The notes beneath the pieces are model-generated. The model was given only the letters and a program-made list of their open reading frames with translations, had not been told where the DNA came from and searched no databases. This document shows, piece after piece, positions 51,401-57,548 of a stretch of DNA of 64,000 nucleotides. This DNA is from Gp6-AA40 sp035496255 (lineage in GTDB: Bacteria; Acidobacteriota; Vicinamibacteria; Vicinamibacterales; UBA2999): the NCBI GenBank assembly GCA_035496255.1, contig DATJEU010000033.1, positions 62,001 to 126,000 on the forward strand. Reading direction: 5' to 3'. The first letter of the stretch is position 1, and each line of letters opens with the position of its first letter. A program made the position numbers and the translations under genes.

Positions 51401-51876
51401 ACCTCGAAGAGGCTGTTCACGTTGCGGCTGGTCGGCAGGTCCTTGATCTGTTCGCCAGTGAAGCTGACGACTTCCTTGGCGTTCTGCACGTCCACCACCG
51501 GCGCCGCGCCGGAGACCACGACCGTCTCCGCGAGCTGGCCGACGCTCATCGTGCCGTTGATCTGCGCCGTGAAGCCGGACGTCAGATTGACTTGATCTCG
51601 CTCCTGCTTGCTGAACCCCTCGAGGGAGAACGTCACCTTATAGGTGCCGACAGGCAGGTTCGTCAGGCGATACTGTCCGCTGGAATCGGTCGTCGTGGTT
51701 CGGACCTTTTCGATCAGCGCAGGACTCGACGCCTCGACGGTCACACCGGGCATCACCGCGCCCGATGAGTCCTTCACACTTCCGGCGATCTGTCCTTCCT
51801 GCGCGTGTGCCACGCCGGGCACGAGCACAAGGAATACGACCAAGGCCAGAAACGCTCTGGCCACTCCACACTTCAT
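48469..51876 (-). CDS. TonB-dependent receptor-like outer-membrane protein (Oar-like), receptor 4
   Basis: 1135 residues from the ATG at 51876, preceded by GGAGGAAAGC; the open frame continues far upstream through the promoter but that part is not coding. Signal peptide to about residue 26, carboxypeptidase-regulatory-like domain, plug (with GGVTGGYTADIANSQ) and barrel ending FQVQFDF. It is the tandem paralogue of receptor 3: conserved from the signal peptide to the C-terminus with scattered barrel and loop differences and a few indels (for example around about residue 490). A promoter, a palindromic operator candidate and an intrinsic terminator make it an independent unit. Substrate unknown. 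Confidence 0.88.
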   Translation of the reverse strand: MKCGVARAFLALVVFLVLVPGVAHAQEGQIAGSVKDSSGAVMPGVTVEASSPALIEKVRTTTTDSSGQYRLTNLPVGTYKVTFSLEGFSKQERDQVNLTSGFTAQINGTMSVGQLAETVVVSGAAPVVDVQNAKEVVSFTGEQIKDLPTSRNVNSLFEVTPGISSMYKPSTTFGAPGVCVGGIGTFCNPGVAGFNVGEAGDQTNLNQGRVMVDGQVVNQGGSLPLGGVTGGYTADIANSQEVNIQVSGALGESETGGSSINIVPRTGGNRFSGNFNTTYTDKNFFSTNTGAYSTISTVQQSVISDHDVSMGVGGPIKKDTLWFYSVGRDQGIHKLPTGIDFWPNLWEGKYGYNYQPDRSKPKVEYKNLWRSVNARITWQASQRNKFNFYWDEQDFCQDPCLGVVSIFTSPESWWSVAIRPDRLQQASWTNPLTNKILAEAGMTLQQQDYHTDHHREYRDPVEIPRIVEVGNTSGGDDVASPVNPTAGATGFTGLTSGSLNQAGAEIRDTKNYRMRASLSYVTGGHHAKAGYDGAVFTQAQTGISNESQYTFNYNTPAATCVPGGTPTCGNTSLQFPNDPNNTFRHPVPTSVTFNTGTNTVNDKVWYTAFYAQDQWTLHRFTISGALRYDNARSGYGVTCIGPNYLVPVQSDGTNSYCTKPADGVNYKDITPRYGFTWDVFGTGKTAVKVNGGKFLNAAGISGIYSGTNPARRVVNSLTRNWTDANGNRHVDCNVMDATDTSDGCGTFQAASTVPQYGRNPESLDAAGIPVGLTTTQCGRTESAIPQAVKDYCAQYGDSIVDGWGRRRDEWQFGIGVQHEILPRLSGEFTWNHRNYYNLTTSDQLNIGCDRFNGVQDVTTCQSNMLKYSNPAYDFYTVVAPSDPRLPNGGGYRILGLNDLKQTVVAGPTVQTYMNSLSYSWNGFDTNFNWRAPKGIRVQGGTSTSRSLRNTCFSELDQPNVRGREGAEWQAGCASRNPFLTTVRGSASYTVPWVDVLVSTIFQSLPGAEIQANETFTKDQFQWNAASANRATAPCANPANGVGCLNSVFAPTTAIVNLLLNNEILGERTTYFDMKFAKNIRFAGKRAQFGVDMYNIFNSDAIQTYQTTYNPANQHWMDPLTILSPRYFRFQVQFDF

Positions 51877-51962
51877 GCTTTCCTCCAGTTCACGCGGTGC
51901 TTTCCCAATTGGCCTGTTGGTTACCTGACAACTTCCTGATGCCGATGACGCAGATGAACCTG

Positions 51963-51988
51963 TCGTATGAGAACTGGGAGCCGTATGA
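51963..51988. promoter_or_regulatory. CGTATGA direct repeats in the receptor 4 leader
   Basis: TCGTATGA (51963) and CCGTATGA (51981) are 18 bases apart, matching the spacing in the receptor 3 leader. They lie between the palindrome at 52002 and the ribosome-binding site. Confidence 0.45.
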
Positions 51989-52001
51989 GTCGCATGCGGC
52001 A

Positions 52002-52016
52002 TTTCGCATAGCGAAA
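52002..52016. promoter_or_regulatory. Palindrome TTTCGC-ATA-GCGAAA, IclR-type operator candidate
   Basis: A perfect 6-bp inverted repeat located about 18-32 bases downstream of the expected start of transcription from the 52039 promoter. It differs by one central base from the palindrome over the IclR gene start at 38322. Receptor 3 lacks an intact copy. Confidence 0.5.
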
Positions 52017-52038
52017 CGTTTTGCTGAAGAGCATGTGC

Positions 52039-52067
52039 TGTATACGCGCGTCTATCTCTTCTGTCAA
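52039..52067 (-). promoter_or_regulatory. Near-consensus sigma-70 promoter of receptor 4
   Basis: Minus strand: TTGACA (plus 52062-52067), 17-base spacer, TATACA (plus 52039-52044); -35 perfect, -10 5 of 6. The leader is about 155 bases. The spacer ends in GACGCGCG, as in the receptor 3 promoter. Confidence 0.8.
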
Positions 52068-52149
52068 TTCCTGCAACGCGCCGCGTGGGACCCGGATCCG
52101 TCGGCCTGCGTGACCAGGACGGCGTTTTCCGAGAGGTAAGATTCACGCC

Positions 52150-53535
52150 GTGCGCGGGCGCGTGTGTTCGGCGTTCACCCTCGTCTTCGCTCTGCTGCCC
52201 GTCGCGGCCTCGGCGCAGCCCGACGAATTCGCCGGCGCCGTCCGCCTGCTGGCGACCGTCCCGGGGCAGTCCGAACCCCAGCGATCGGGACTGGTCCGCG
52301 ATGCGAACGCGCGAATGCGTACCGCCCTGGCCACATGGGATAGCCAGATCCGGGAGCAGGAAGGCCGCGTCGCAAACGATCTGAAGACAGCCACCGGCCA
52401 TGCGGCGGCGAAGCTCCACGCGGAGCTCGGAGTCGCGTACCGGCTTCGTGGGCGACTCGACGACGCCTTGAAGGAGTTCGATGCGGCCGCCGCGCTCGAG
52501 CCTTCAGCCGGCGACGTGCAGATGTGGCGGGGGCTGACGTTCACCGCGGCCGGCCGGGACGAAGAGGCCGGACGCGCATTTCGTGCCGCATGGGCGACGG
52601 GCGCCCATACGCTCTTGATCGCGTATTACGTCGCGCGCGGTCCCGGCGCGGCCCCGGGCCCGGAACGGGACGCCGCTATTGCCCTCCTCCTCGAAAGCTA
52701 CCGCACGCGCTTCCTCGCCGGCCAGGACACCGGCGATCCCACGTCCGCATTCATCGTCCCCGACATCCTCCCCGACAATCTCTTCCGGATGCCGGTGATG
52801 GCGGACGACGAGGTGACGACGAAAGCGTTCGAGGCGCTGACGGCGCGCCGGTTTGACGAGGCGATCGCCGCTCTATCGTCCGACGGGGGCCGAGTCCTGT
52901 CAGGCAAGCCAGGCGGACGTGTCAACGTCTTCGCCTCTGCGCATCTGGCGCGCGCACAGCAATTCGAAGCGGAGAACCGCGTAACAGCTGCGAGGCCCGA
53001 GTACGAGGCCGCCTTTGCCGGCACGCTGTTCGGCCGCGCGTGGGTCGCGGTCGGCATCGCGCGAGCTGCACAGGTGGATGGCGACCTCGAAGCGGCGGTC
53101 GCGGCGTTCACGCGCGGCACCCGCGCCGATCCGAACAACGCCCTGGTCCACGAAGAACTGGCCACCGCTTACATCGCCGACGGTCGATTCGATGACGCCT
53201 TCTGCGAAGCGGTGGCGGCGCTGCTGATCGATCCGCGTGACGGCCAGCCGCACGCGATCGTCGGCCAGCTCCGGCTGGATCAGGGGCACGATGCCGACGC
53301 GATCGCGGCGTTCACGCGGGCCCTCGAGCTGTCGCCGGATCGCTACGAAACACGCTACGCCCTGGCGCAGGCGTTGAAACGCGCCGGCCGGGAGGCCGAC
53401 GCCGCCCGGGAGCTCGAACGCTTCGACGAAGCACGCCGTGCCGCCCTCGAGAAGCGCCGTCGCGGCATCGAAACGCAGTCGCAACAGGAAGAGGCCGAAC
53501 ACGAGCGGCGGCTCGACCACGGCAACGCGCCGTGA
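52150..53535 (+). CDS. Secreted TPR-repeat protein
   Basis: 461 residues, GTG start, with a signal peptide ending near ASAQP. TPR-type helical pairs are seen at about 97-130 (LGVAYRLRGRLDDALKEFDAAAALEPS) and at about 295-420 (AWVAVGIARAAQVDGDLEAAVAAF, LATAYIADGRFDDAFCEA, ALELSPDRYETRYALAQALKRAG), with a less regular middle. The C-terminus is charged. It overlaps the CRTAC1-like gene by 4 bases; TPR and FG-GAP/ASPIC proteins are often paired in such genomes, so a joint surface or periplasmic assembly is likely. Confidence 0.87.
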   Translation: MRGRVCSAFTLVFALLPVAASAQPDEFAGAVRLLATVPGQSEPQRSGLVRDANARMRTALATWDSQIREQEGRVANDLKTATGHAAAKLHAELGVAYRLRGRLDDALKEFDAAAALEPSAGDVQMWRGLTFTAAGRDEEAGRAFRAAWATGAHTLLIAYYVARGPGAAPGPERDAAIALLLESYRTRFLAGQDTGDPTSAFIVPDILPDNLFRMPVMADDEVTTKAFEALTARRFDEAIAALSSDGGRVLSGKPGGRVNVFASAHLARAQQFEAENRVTAARPEYEAAFAGTLFGRAWVAVGIARAAQVDGDLEAAVAAFTRGTRADPNNALVHEELATAYIADGRFDDAFCEAVAALLIDPRDGQPHAIVGQLRLDQGHDADAIAAFTRALELSPDRYETRYALAQALKRAGREADAARELERFDEARRAALEKRRRGIETQSQQEEAEHERRLDHGNAP

Positions 53536-55349
53536 AGCCGGTGCGGATGGCGCTCCTGTGGCGCGAACCCCTTGGATTCGCGCGACGAGCATGCAAGGCT
53601 CGCCGCCCAACTCCGCGCCACATGCCGACGACAGCATGGCTCGCGCTCGCGGCAATGTCGGCAGCCGTTGTGACACTCGCCGGCGCGCCAGGCCCGGTCC
53701 CGCAGTTCGTCGACATTGCCGCCGAGGCCGGCGTCCGCTTCCATCACACCAACGGTGCCAGTCCCGACAAGCACCTCGTCGAGACGATGGGATCCGGTGG
53801 CTTGTTCTTCGACTACGACGGCGACGGCTGGCTCGACATCTTTCTCGTGGACGGCGGCTCGCTCGCGAATCCGTCGGTTGCACGGCAGGCGCGGCATCGT
53901 CTGTTCCACAATCGCGGCGCGTCGACGCAGCCGGGACAGGGGCCGCAATTCGAGGACGTGACGGATCGATCGGGGATCCGTCATTCGCAGTACGGCATGG
54001 GCACATGCTCCGGCGACTATGACGGCGACGGCCGGCCCGATCTCTACATCACCAACTTCGGACCCAATGTGCTCTATCGCAATCGCGGCCCTTCGACAGG
54101 CTCAGGGCCAGCGACGCTGTTCGAAGACGTGACCGCGAAGGCGCACGTCGGCGACGCGAAGTGGAGCACGAGCTGCGCGTTTGCCGATCTCGATGGCGAC
54201 GGCGATCTCGATCTCTGGGTGACGAACTACGTCAACGCCGATCGCGCGCATCCGCCGTTCTGCGGCGACGCGCGCAAGGGCCAGCGGTTCTATTGCCACC
54301 CGTTGAAGTACGAACCGCTGCCGAACACCGTCTATCGCAACGACGGGAACGGCACGTTCACGGACGTCAGCACGACGTCCGGTGTCGGGGCACTTCGCTC
54401 CAACGGTCTCGGCATCGTCGTTGCCGATGCCGACAACGACGGCAGGCCCGACGTGTTGGTCGCCAACGACACGATGCCGAACTTCCTGTTCCACAACAAC
54501 GGCAACATGACATTCACGGAACAGGGACTCTCGGCAGGCATCGCGCTCGCCGCCGATGGCCGCTCACGCGCCGGCATGGGCATCGACACCGGCGACTACG
54601 ACGGCGATGGCCGCCTCGATCTCGTGATCACGAACCTCGATTTCGAGATGCACACGATGTATCGGGGGCTGGATCGCGGGCTCTTTGCGGACGCGACCAC
54701 TGAGAGCGGCGTGGGATTTGTGACGCTGCCCTTCGTCGGCTTCGGTGTGTCCTTCCTCGACTTCGACAACGACGGTCTGCTCGATCTGGCGATTGCGACA
54801 GGACACATTCTCGACAACGCCCCGCTGTTCCGCGCCGGATCGACCTACGCGCAGCGCCGGCTGCTTTTCCGCAACACCGGCGGGCGCCGGCTGACCGAAG
54901 TTGGCCGTAACGCGGGGCCAGGCTTCACCACCGAACACGTGAGCCGCGGCCTGGCCGCCGGCGACGTCGACAACGACGGCGACCTCGACCTGCTGGTGAC
55001 GACGAACGGTCACAACGTGGAGCTGCTCCGAAACAGCGGCACCGGAGGCGGCCACAGCATGCTCGTCAGGCTGCGTGGTGCCGGCACCAACTGGCAGGCC
55101 ATCGGTGCACGTGTGCGGGTGACGACCGGGAACCGCACGCAGCTCCGCGACATCAAGGCAGGTTCGAGCTACCTCAGTCAGAGCGATCTGCGCGCGCACT
55201 TCGGCCTCGGCGACGCAACGAAGGCCGACCGCGTCGAGGTGCGATGGCCCGACGGCCGCGTCGAATCCGTGACCGATGTCACGGCGGACCAAATACTGAC
55301 GATCGAAGAAGGCAAAGGGGTAACGGCTCGAGTGCCATTCAGCCGGTGA
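53532..55349 (+). CDS. CRTAC1 family protein (FG-GAP repeats plus ASPIC/UnbV domain)
   Basis: 605 residues with a GTG start in GTGA overlap with the TPR gene; an ATG at 53622 directly precedes a signal-peptide-like segment (MPTTAWLALAAMSAAVVTLAG) and may be the true start (575 residues). FG-GAP repeats carry calcium-type loops DYDGDGWLDI, DYDGDGRPDL, DLDGDGDLDL, DADNDGRPDV, DYDGDGRLDL, DFDNDGLLDL and DVDNDGDLDL, implying a seven-bladed propeller. The ASPIC/UnbV domain is at about 520-590 (AIGARVRVTTG, YLSQSDLRAHFGLG, VEVRWPDGRVE). One inter-blade loop contains PSTGSGP, encoded by a dispersed palindromic repeat. Confidence 0.92.
   Translation: MKPVRMALLWREPLGFARRACKARRPTPRHMPTTAWLALAAMSAAVVTLAGAPGPVPQFVDIAAEAGVRFHHTNGASPDKHLVETMGSGGLFFDYDGDGWLDIFLVDGGSLANPSVARQARHRLFHNRGASTQPGQGPQFEDVTDRSGIRHSQYGMGTCSGDYDGDGRPDLYITNFGPNVLYRNRGPSTGSGPATLFEDVTAKAHVGDAKWSTSCAFADLDGDGDLDLWVTNYVNADRAHPPFCGDARKGQRFYCHPLKYEPLPNTVYRNDGNGTFTDVSTTSGVGALRSNGLGIVVADADNDGRPDVLVANDTMPNFLFHNNGNMTFTEQGLSAGIALAADGRSRAGMGIDTGDYDGDGRLDLVITNLDFEMHTMYRGLDRGLFADATTESGVGFVTLPFVGFGVSFLDFDNDGLLDLAIATGHILDNAPLFRAGSTYAQRRLLFRNTGGRRLTEVGRNAGPGFTTEHVSRGLAAGDVDNDGDLDLLVTTNGHNVELLRNSGTGGGHSMLVRLRGAGTNWQAIGARVRVTTGNRTQLRDIKAGSSYLSQSDLRAHFGLGDATKADRVEVRWPDGRVESVTDVTADQILTIEEGKGVTARVPFSR
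54087..54109. repeat. Intragenic CCTTCGACAGGCTCAGG palindrome
   Basis: GGCCCTTCGACAGGCTCAGG plus GCC, a near-perfect palindrome lying in frame within the CRTAC1-like gene and read as GPSTGSGP between two propeller strands. It is the common short intragenic repeat of many bacterial genomes; a variant is at 44467. Confidence 0.75.
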
Positions 55350-55361
55350 GCGGGAGTGGCG

Positions 55362-55540
55362 AAAAGCAGGCCACGACGAACACGACGTGTTACGACGAGC
55401 ACGACGAATGTCTTGCCGGTCTTCAAAAATCACATACCGAAGTGTCAGCCCCGCCGGGGCGGGTCTGAAGACCCGACCCTATTCCGAATGAAATCGTCGT
55501 GACCGTCGTGATTGTCGTGCCCGTCGTGGTGTCGTTTGTG
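55362..55540. repeat. Composite CACGACG hairpin (copy 3) with a REP-like hairpin in its loop
   Basis: Left arm GGCCACGACGAACACGACG then TTACGACGAGCACGACGAA; right arm TCGTCGTGACCGTCGTGA then TTGTCGTGCCCGTCGTGG and TGTCG. Between the arms (about 55411-55489) sits GCCCCGCCGGGGCGGGTCT and GAAGACCCG, the same GGGTCTGAAGACCC hairpin as at 3859, followed by CCCTAT. The nesting suggests that one repeat inserted into, or was captured by, the other. Confidence 0.75.
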
Positions 55541-55808
55541 AGGTCAAACCAGTGGCGTAAGTTGCCCGTCTCAACTGGCATCAGCTAGCATTTCCAGTTG
55601 GACGCCGCTAAGCGGCGTCTCATCTAAGGCTTACATGCCGGGCCGCGCGGCGATCCCGGCTTCTGCCATTGCTCATGCGGGCTCCGGCCGTCCCGGTCGA
55701 GTCGGGCCTTACAGAGAGGTACGGTCCCGTCAATGGGACCCTCAGCCCGGCTGATGCCGGGCCCTACGACCCGGGTCATGCCGGGCCTACGAGGACGGAG
55801 GACGCGCT
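55541..55808. repeat. Cluster of REP-like hairpins before the Gld-type ABC operon
   Basis: No gene is seen. Hairpins in order: CAACTGG/CCAGTTG (55572-55600), GACGCCGC-TAA-GCGGCGTC (55601-55619), GGTCCC-GTCAAT-GGGACC (55723-55740), GCCCGGC-TGAT-GCCGGGC (55745-55762) followed by CCTACG, and CCCGG-GTCATG-CCGGG (about 55771-55786) followed by CCTACG. The last one ends a few bases before the GGAGG ribosome-binding site of the ABC ATPase gene. Confidence 0.65.
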
Positions 55809-56777
55809 GTGATCGAGGTGCAGCACCTCACGAAGCGCTACGGCCCGTTCACGGCCGTGGACGACGTGAGCTTCAAGGTTGAAAAGGGAGAAATCCTTGG
55901 ATTTCTCGGCCCGAATGGTGCCGGCAAGACCACGACGATGCGGGTCCTGACCGGATACATGCCGCCGACCGAGGGCAAAGCGTTCGTCGCCGGCTACGAT
56001 GTGATCGAACAGCCGATCGACGCCAAGCGGCGCACGGGTTACCTGCCGGAAACCCCGCCGCTCTATCCGGAGATGACCGTCGCCGAATACCTCACGTTCT
56101 GCGCGCGCATCAAAGGCGTTCCGCGCGCCGACCGGCGCACCCAGGTCACCAGCGCGATGGAACGGGCGCGCGTCGCCGACATGGCGAAGCGCCACTGCGG
56201 CAAGCTCTCGAAGGGCTACAGGCAGCGCGTCGGACTGGCGCAGGCGCTGCTGCACAACCCGGACGTCCTGATCCTCGACGAGCCCACCGCCGGCCTCGAC
56301 CCGAAGCAGATCATCGAGACACGGAAGCTGATCAAGGAGCTGGCGGGCGATCACACGATCATCCTCAGCACGCACATCCTTCCCGAAGTCAGCCAGACCT
56401 GCCAGCGCGTCGTCATCATCAACAAGGGACGCGTGGTCGCGATCGACACCCCGGACAACCTGACCGCGAAGCTGCGCGGCTCGGAAGCGATGTTCGTCGA
56501 GATCGACGCCGCCGGCGGCAACGTGCAATCGGCGCTGGCGGCGCTGGCCGGCGTGACCAAGGTGACCGAGACGCCCACGCGCGACGGCCATGTCGCCTTC
56601 GAGGTGCAGAGCGAGCGCGGACGCGACGTTCGCCGCGACATCGCCGCCACGATCGTCCGCCAGGGCTGGGGCCTGCTGGAACTGCGGCCGATGCGCATGA
56701 GCCTCGAGGAAATCTTCCTGTCGCTGACCACTGAAGACGCCGCGGCCGCCCCGGCGATGGAGGCGAGCCATGAATAA
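55809..56777 (+). CDS. ABC transporter ATP-binding protein (GldA-like)
   Basis: 322 residues, GTG start with GGAGG upstream. Walker A is GPNGAGKTT (34-42), the signature is LSKGYRQRVGLAQALL and Walker B is VLILDEPTAGLDP, followed by the H-loop in ILSTHILPE. The C-terminal 90 residues form the small alpha/beta domain of the GldA/NatA-type ATPases. It overlaps the permease gene by 8 bases. Substrate unknown; in Bacteroidetes the corresponding unit is needed for gliding, but such cassettes also occur in non-gliders. Confidence 0.9.
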   Translation: MIEVQHLTKRYGPFTAVDDVSFKVEKGEILGFLGPNGAGKTTTMRVLTGYMPPTEGKAFVAGYDVIEQPIDAKRRTGYLPETPPLYPEMTVAEYLTFCARIKGVPRADRRTQVTSAMERARVADMAKRHCGKLSKGYRQRVGLAQALLHNPDVLILDEPTAGLDPKQIIETRKLIKELAGDHTIILSTHILPEVSQTCQRVVIINKGRVVAIDTPDNLTAKLRGSEAMFVEIDAAGGNVQSALAALAGVTKVTETPTRDGHVAFEVQSERGRDVRRDIAATIVRQGWGLLELRPMRMSLEEIFLSLTTEDAAAAPAMEASHE

Positions 56778-57543
56778 CATCCTCGCGATCGCGAACAAGG
56801 AACTGCGCGGCTACTTCGCGTCGCCGATCGCCTACATCGTCATCGGCCTGTTCGCGCTCGCCTACGGCTACTTCTTCTACGCGCTGCTGCTGTTCTTCGA
56901 TCGTCAGAGCATGCAGCTCGCGGGCCTGGGTGCCGGCGCCGGCGCCACCGCCAACGTCAACGAACAACTGATCAGCCCGGCATTCCAGAACACGATGGTC
57001 GTGTTCCTGTTCGTGCTGCCGATGGTGACGATGCGGACATACTCCGAAGAGAAGCGGTCCGGCACGATCGAGCTGCTCCTGACCGCGCCGCTGACGGACT
57101 TCCAGATCATCATGGGCAAGTTCCTCGGCGCGCTCGGCCTTTACGCGGCGATGCTGGCCATCACGCTGGTTCACATCGGCGTGCTGTTCTCGCTCGGCAG
57201 TCCCGAGTGGCTGCCGATTGCCACCAGCTACCTCGGCATGCTGCTGATGGGCGGCTGTTTCATTTCCATCGGCCTGTTGATCTCGAGCATGACGCGCAAC
57301 CAGATCGTCGCCGGCATGGTGACGTTCGTCGTCTTCCTGATGCTGTGGGTGATCGACTGGGTGGCGACCTTCATGGGACCAACGACGCAGGCGGTGCTCA
57401 GTTACCTGTCATTCACGGGGCATCTGACTGACTTCATGCGCGGCGTCATCGACACCAAGCACGTGGTCTATTACGTCAGCTTCATCGCATTCGGGTTGTT
57501 CCTGACCGCACGGTCGGTGGACACCGAGCGGTGGCGGGGGTAA
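56770..57543 (+). CDS. ABC transporter permease (GldF-like, ABC-2 type)
   Basis: 257 residues with about six membrane segments. ILAIANKELRGYFASPIAYIVIGLFAL is the conserved N-terminus (given by its first and last blocks NKELRGYFASP and IGLFAL), and RTYSEEKRSGTIELLLTAPLTD is the characteristic ABC-2 coupling motif (TYSEEKRSGTIELLL). It is the membrane partner of the preceding ATPase, and its 3' end lies 5 bases from the next start. Confidence 0.9.
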   Translation: MNNILAIANKELRGYFASPIAYIVIGLFALAYGYFFYALLLFFDRQSMQLAGLGAGAGATANVNEQLISPAFQNTMVVFLFVLPMVTMRTYSEEKRSGTIELLLTAPLTDFQIIMGKFLGALGLYAAMLAITLVHIGVLFSLGSPEWLPIATSYLGMLLMGGCFISIGLLISSMTRNQIVAGMVTFVVFLMLWVIDWVATFMGPTTQAVLSYLSFTGHLTDFMRGVIDTKHVVYYVSFIAFGLFLTARSVDTERWRG

Positions 57544-57548
57544 CGGCG

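Noticed and set aside
51877..52419. Upstream extension of the receptor 4 frame by 181 codons
   Set aside because: It passes through the promoter, the palindrome and the 5' end of the divergent TPR gene; the ATG at 51876 has a strong ribosome-binding site and is followed by a signal peptide matching the paralogue.
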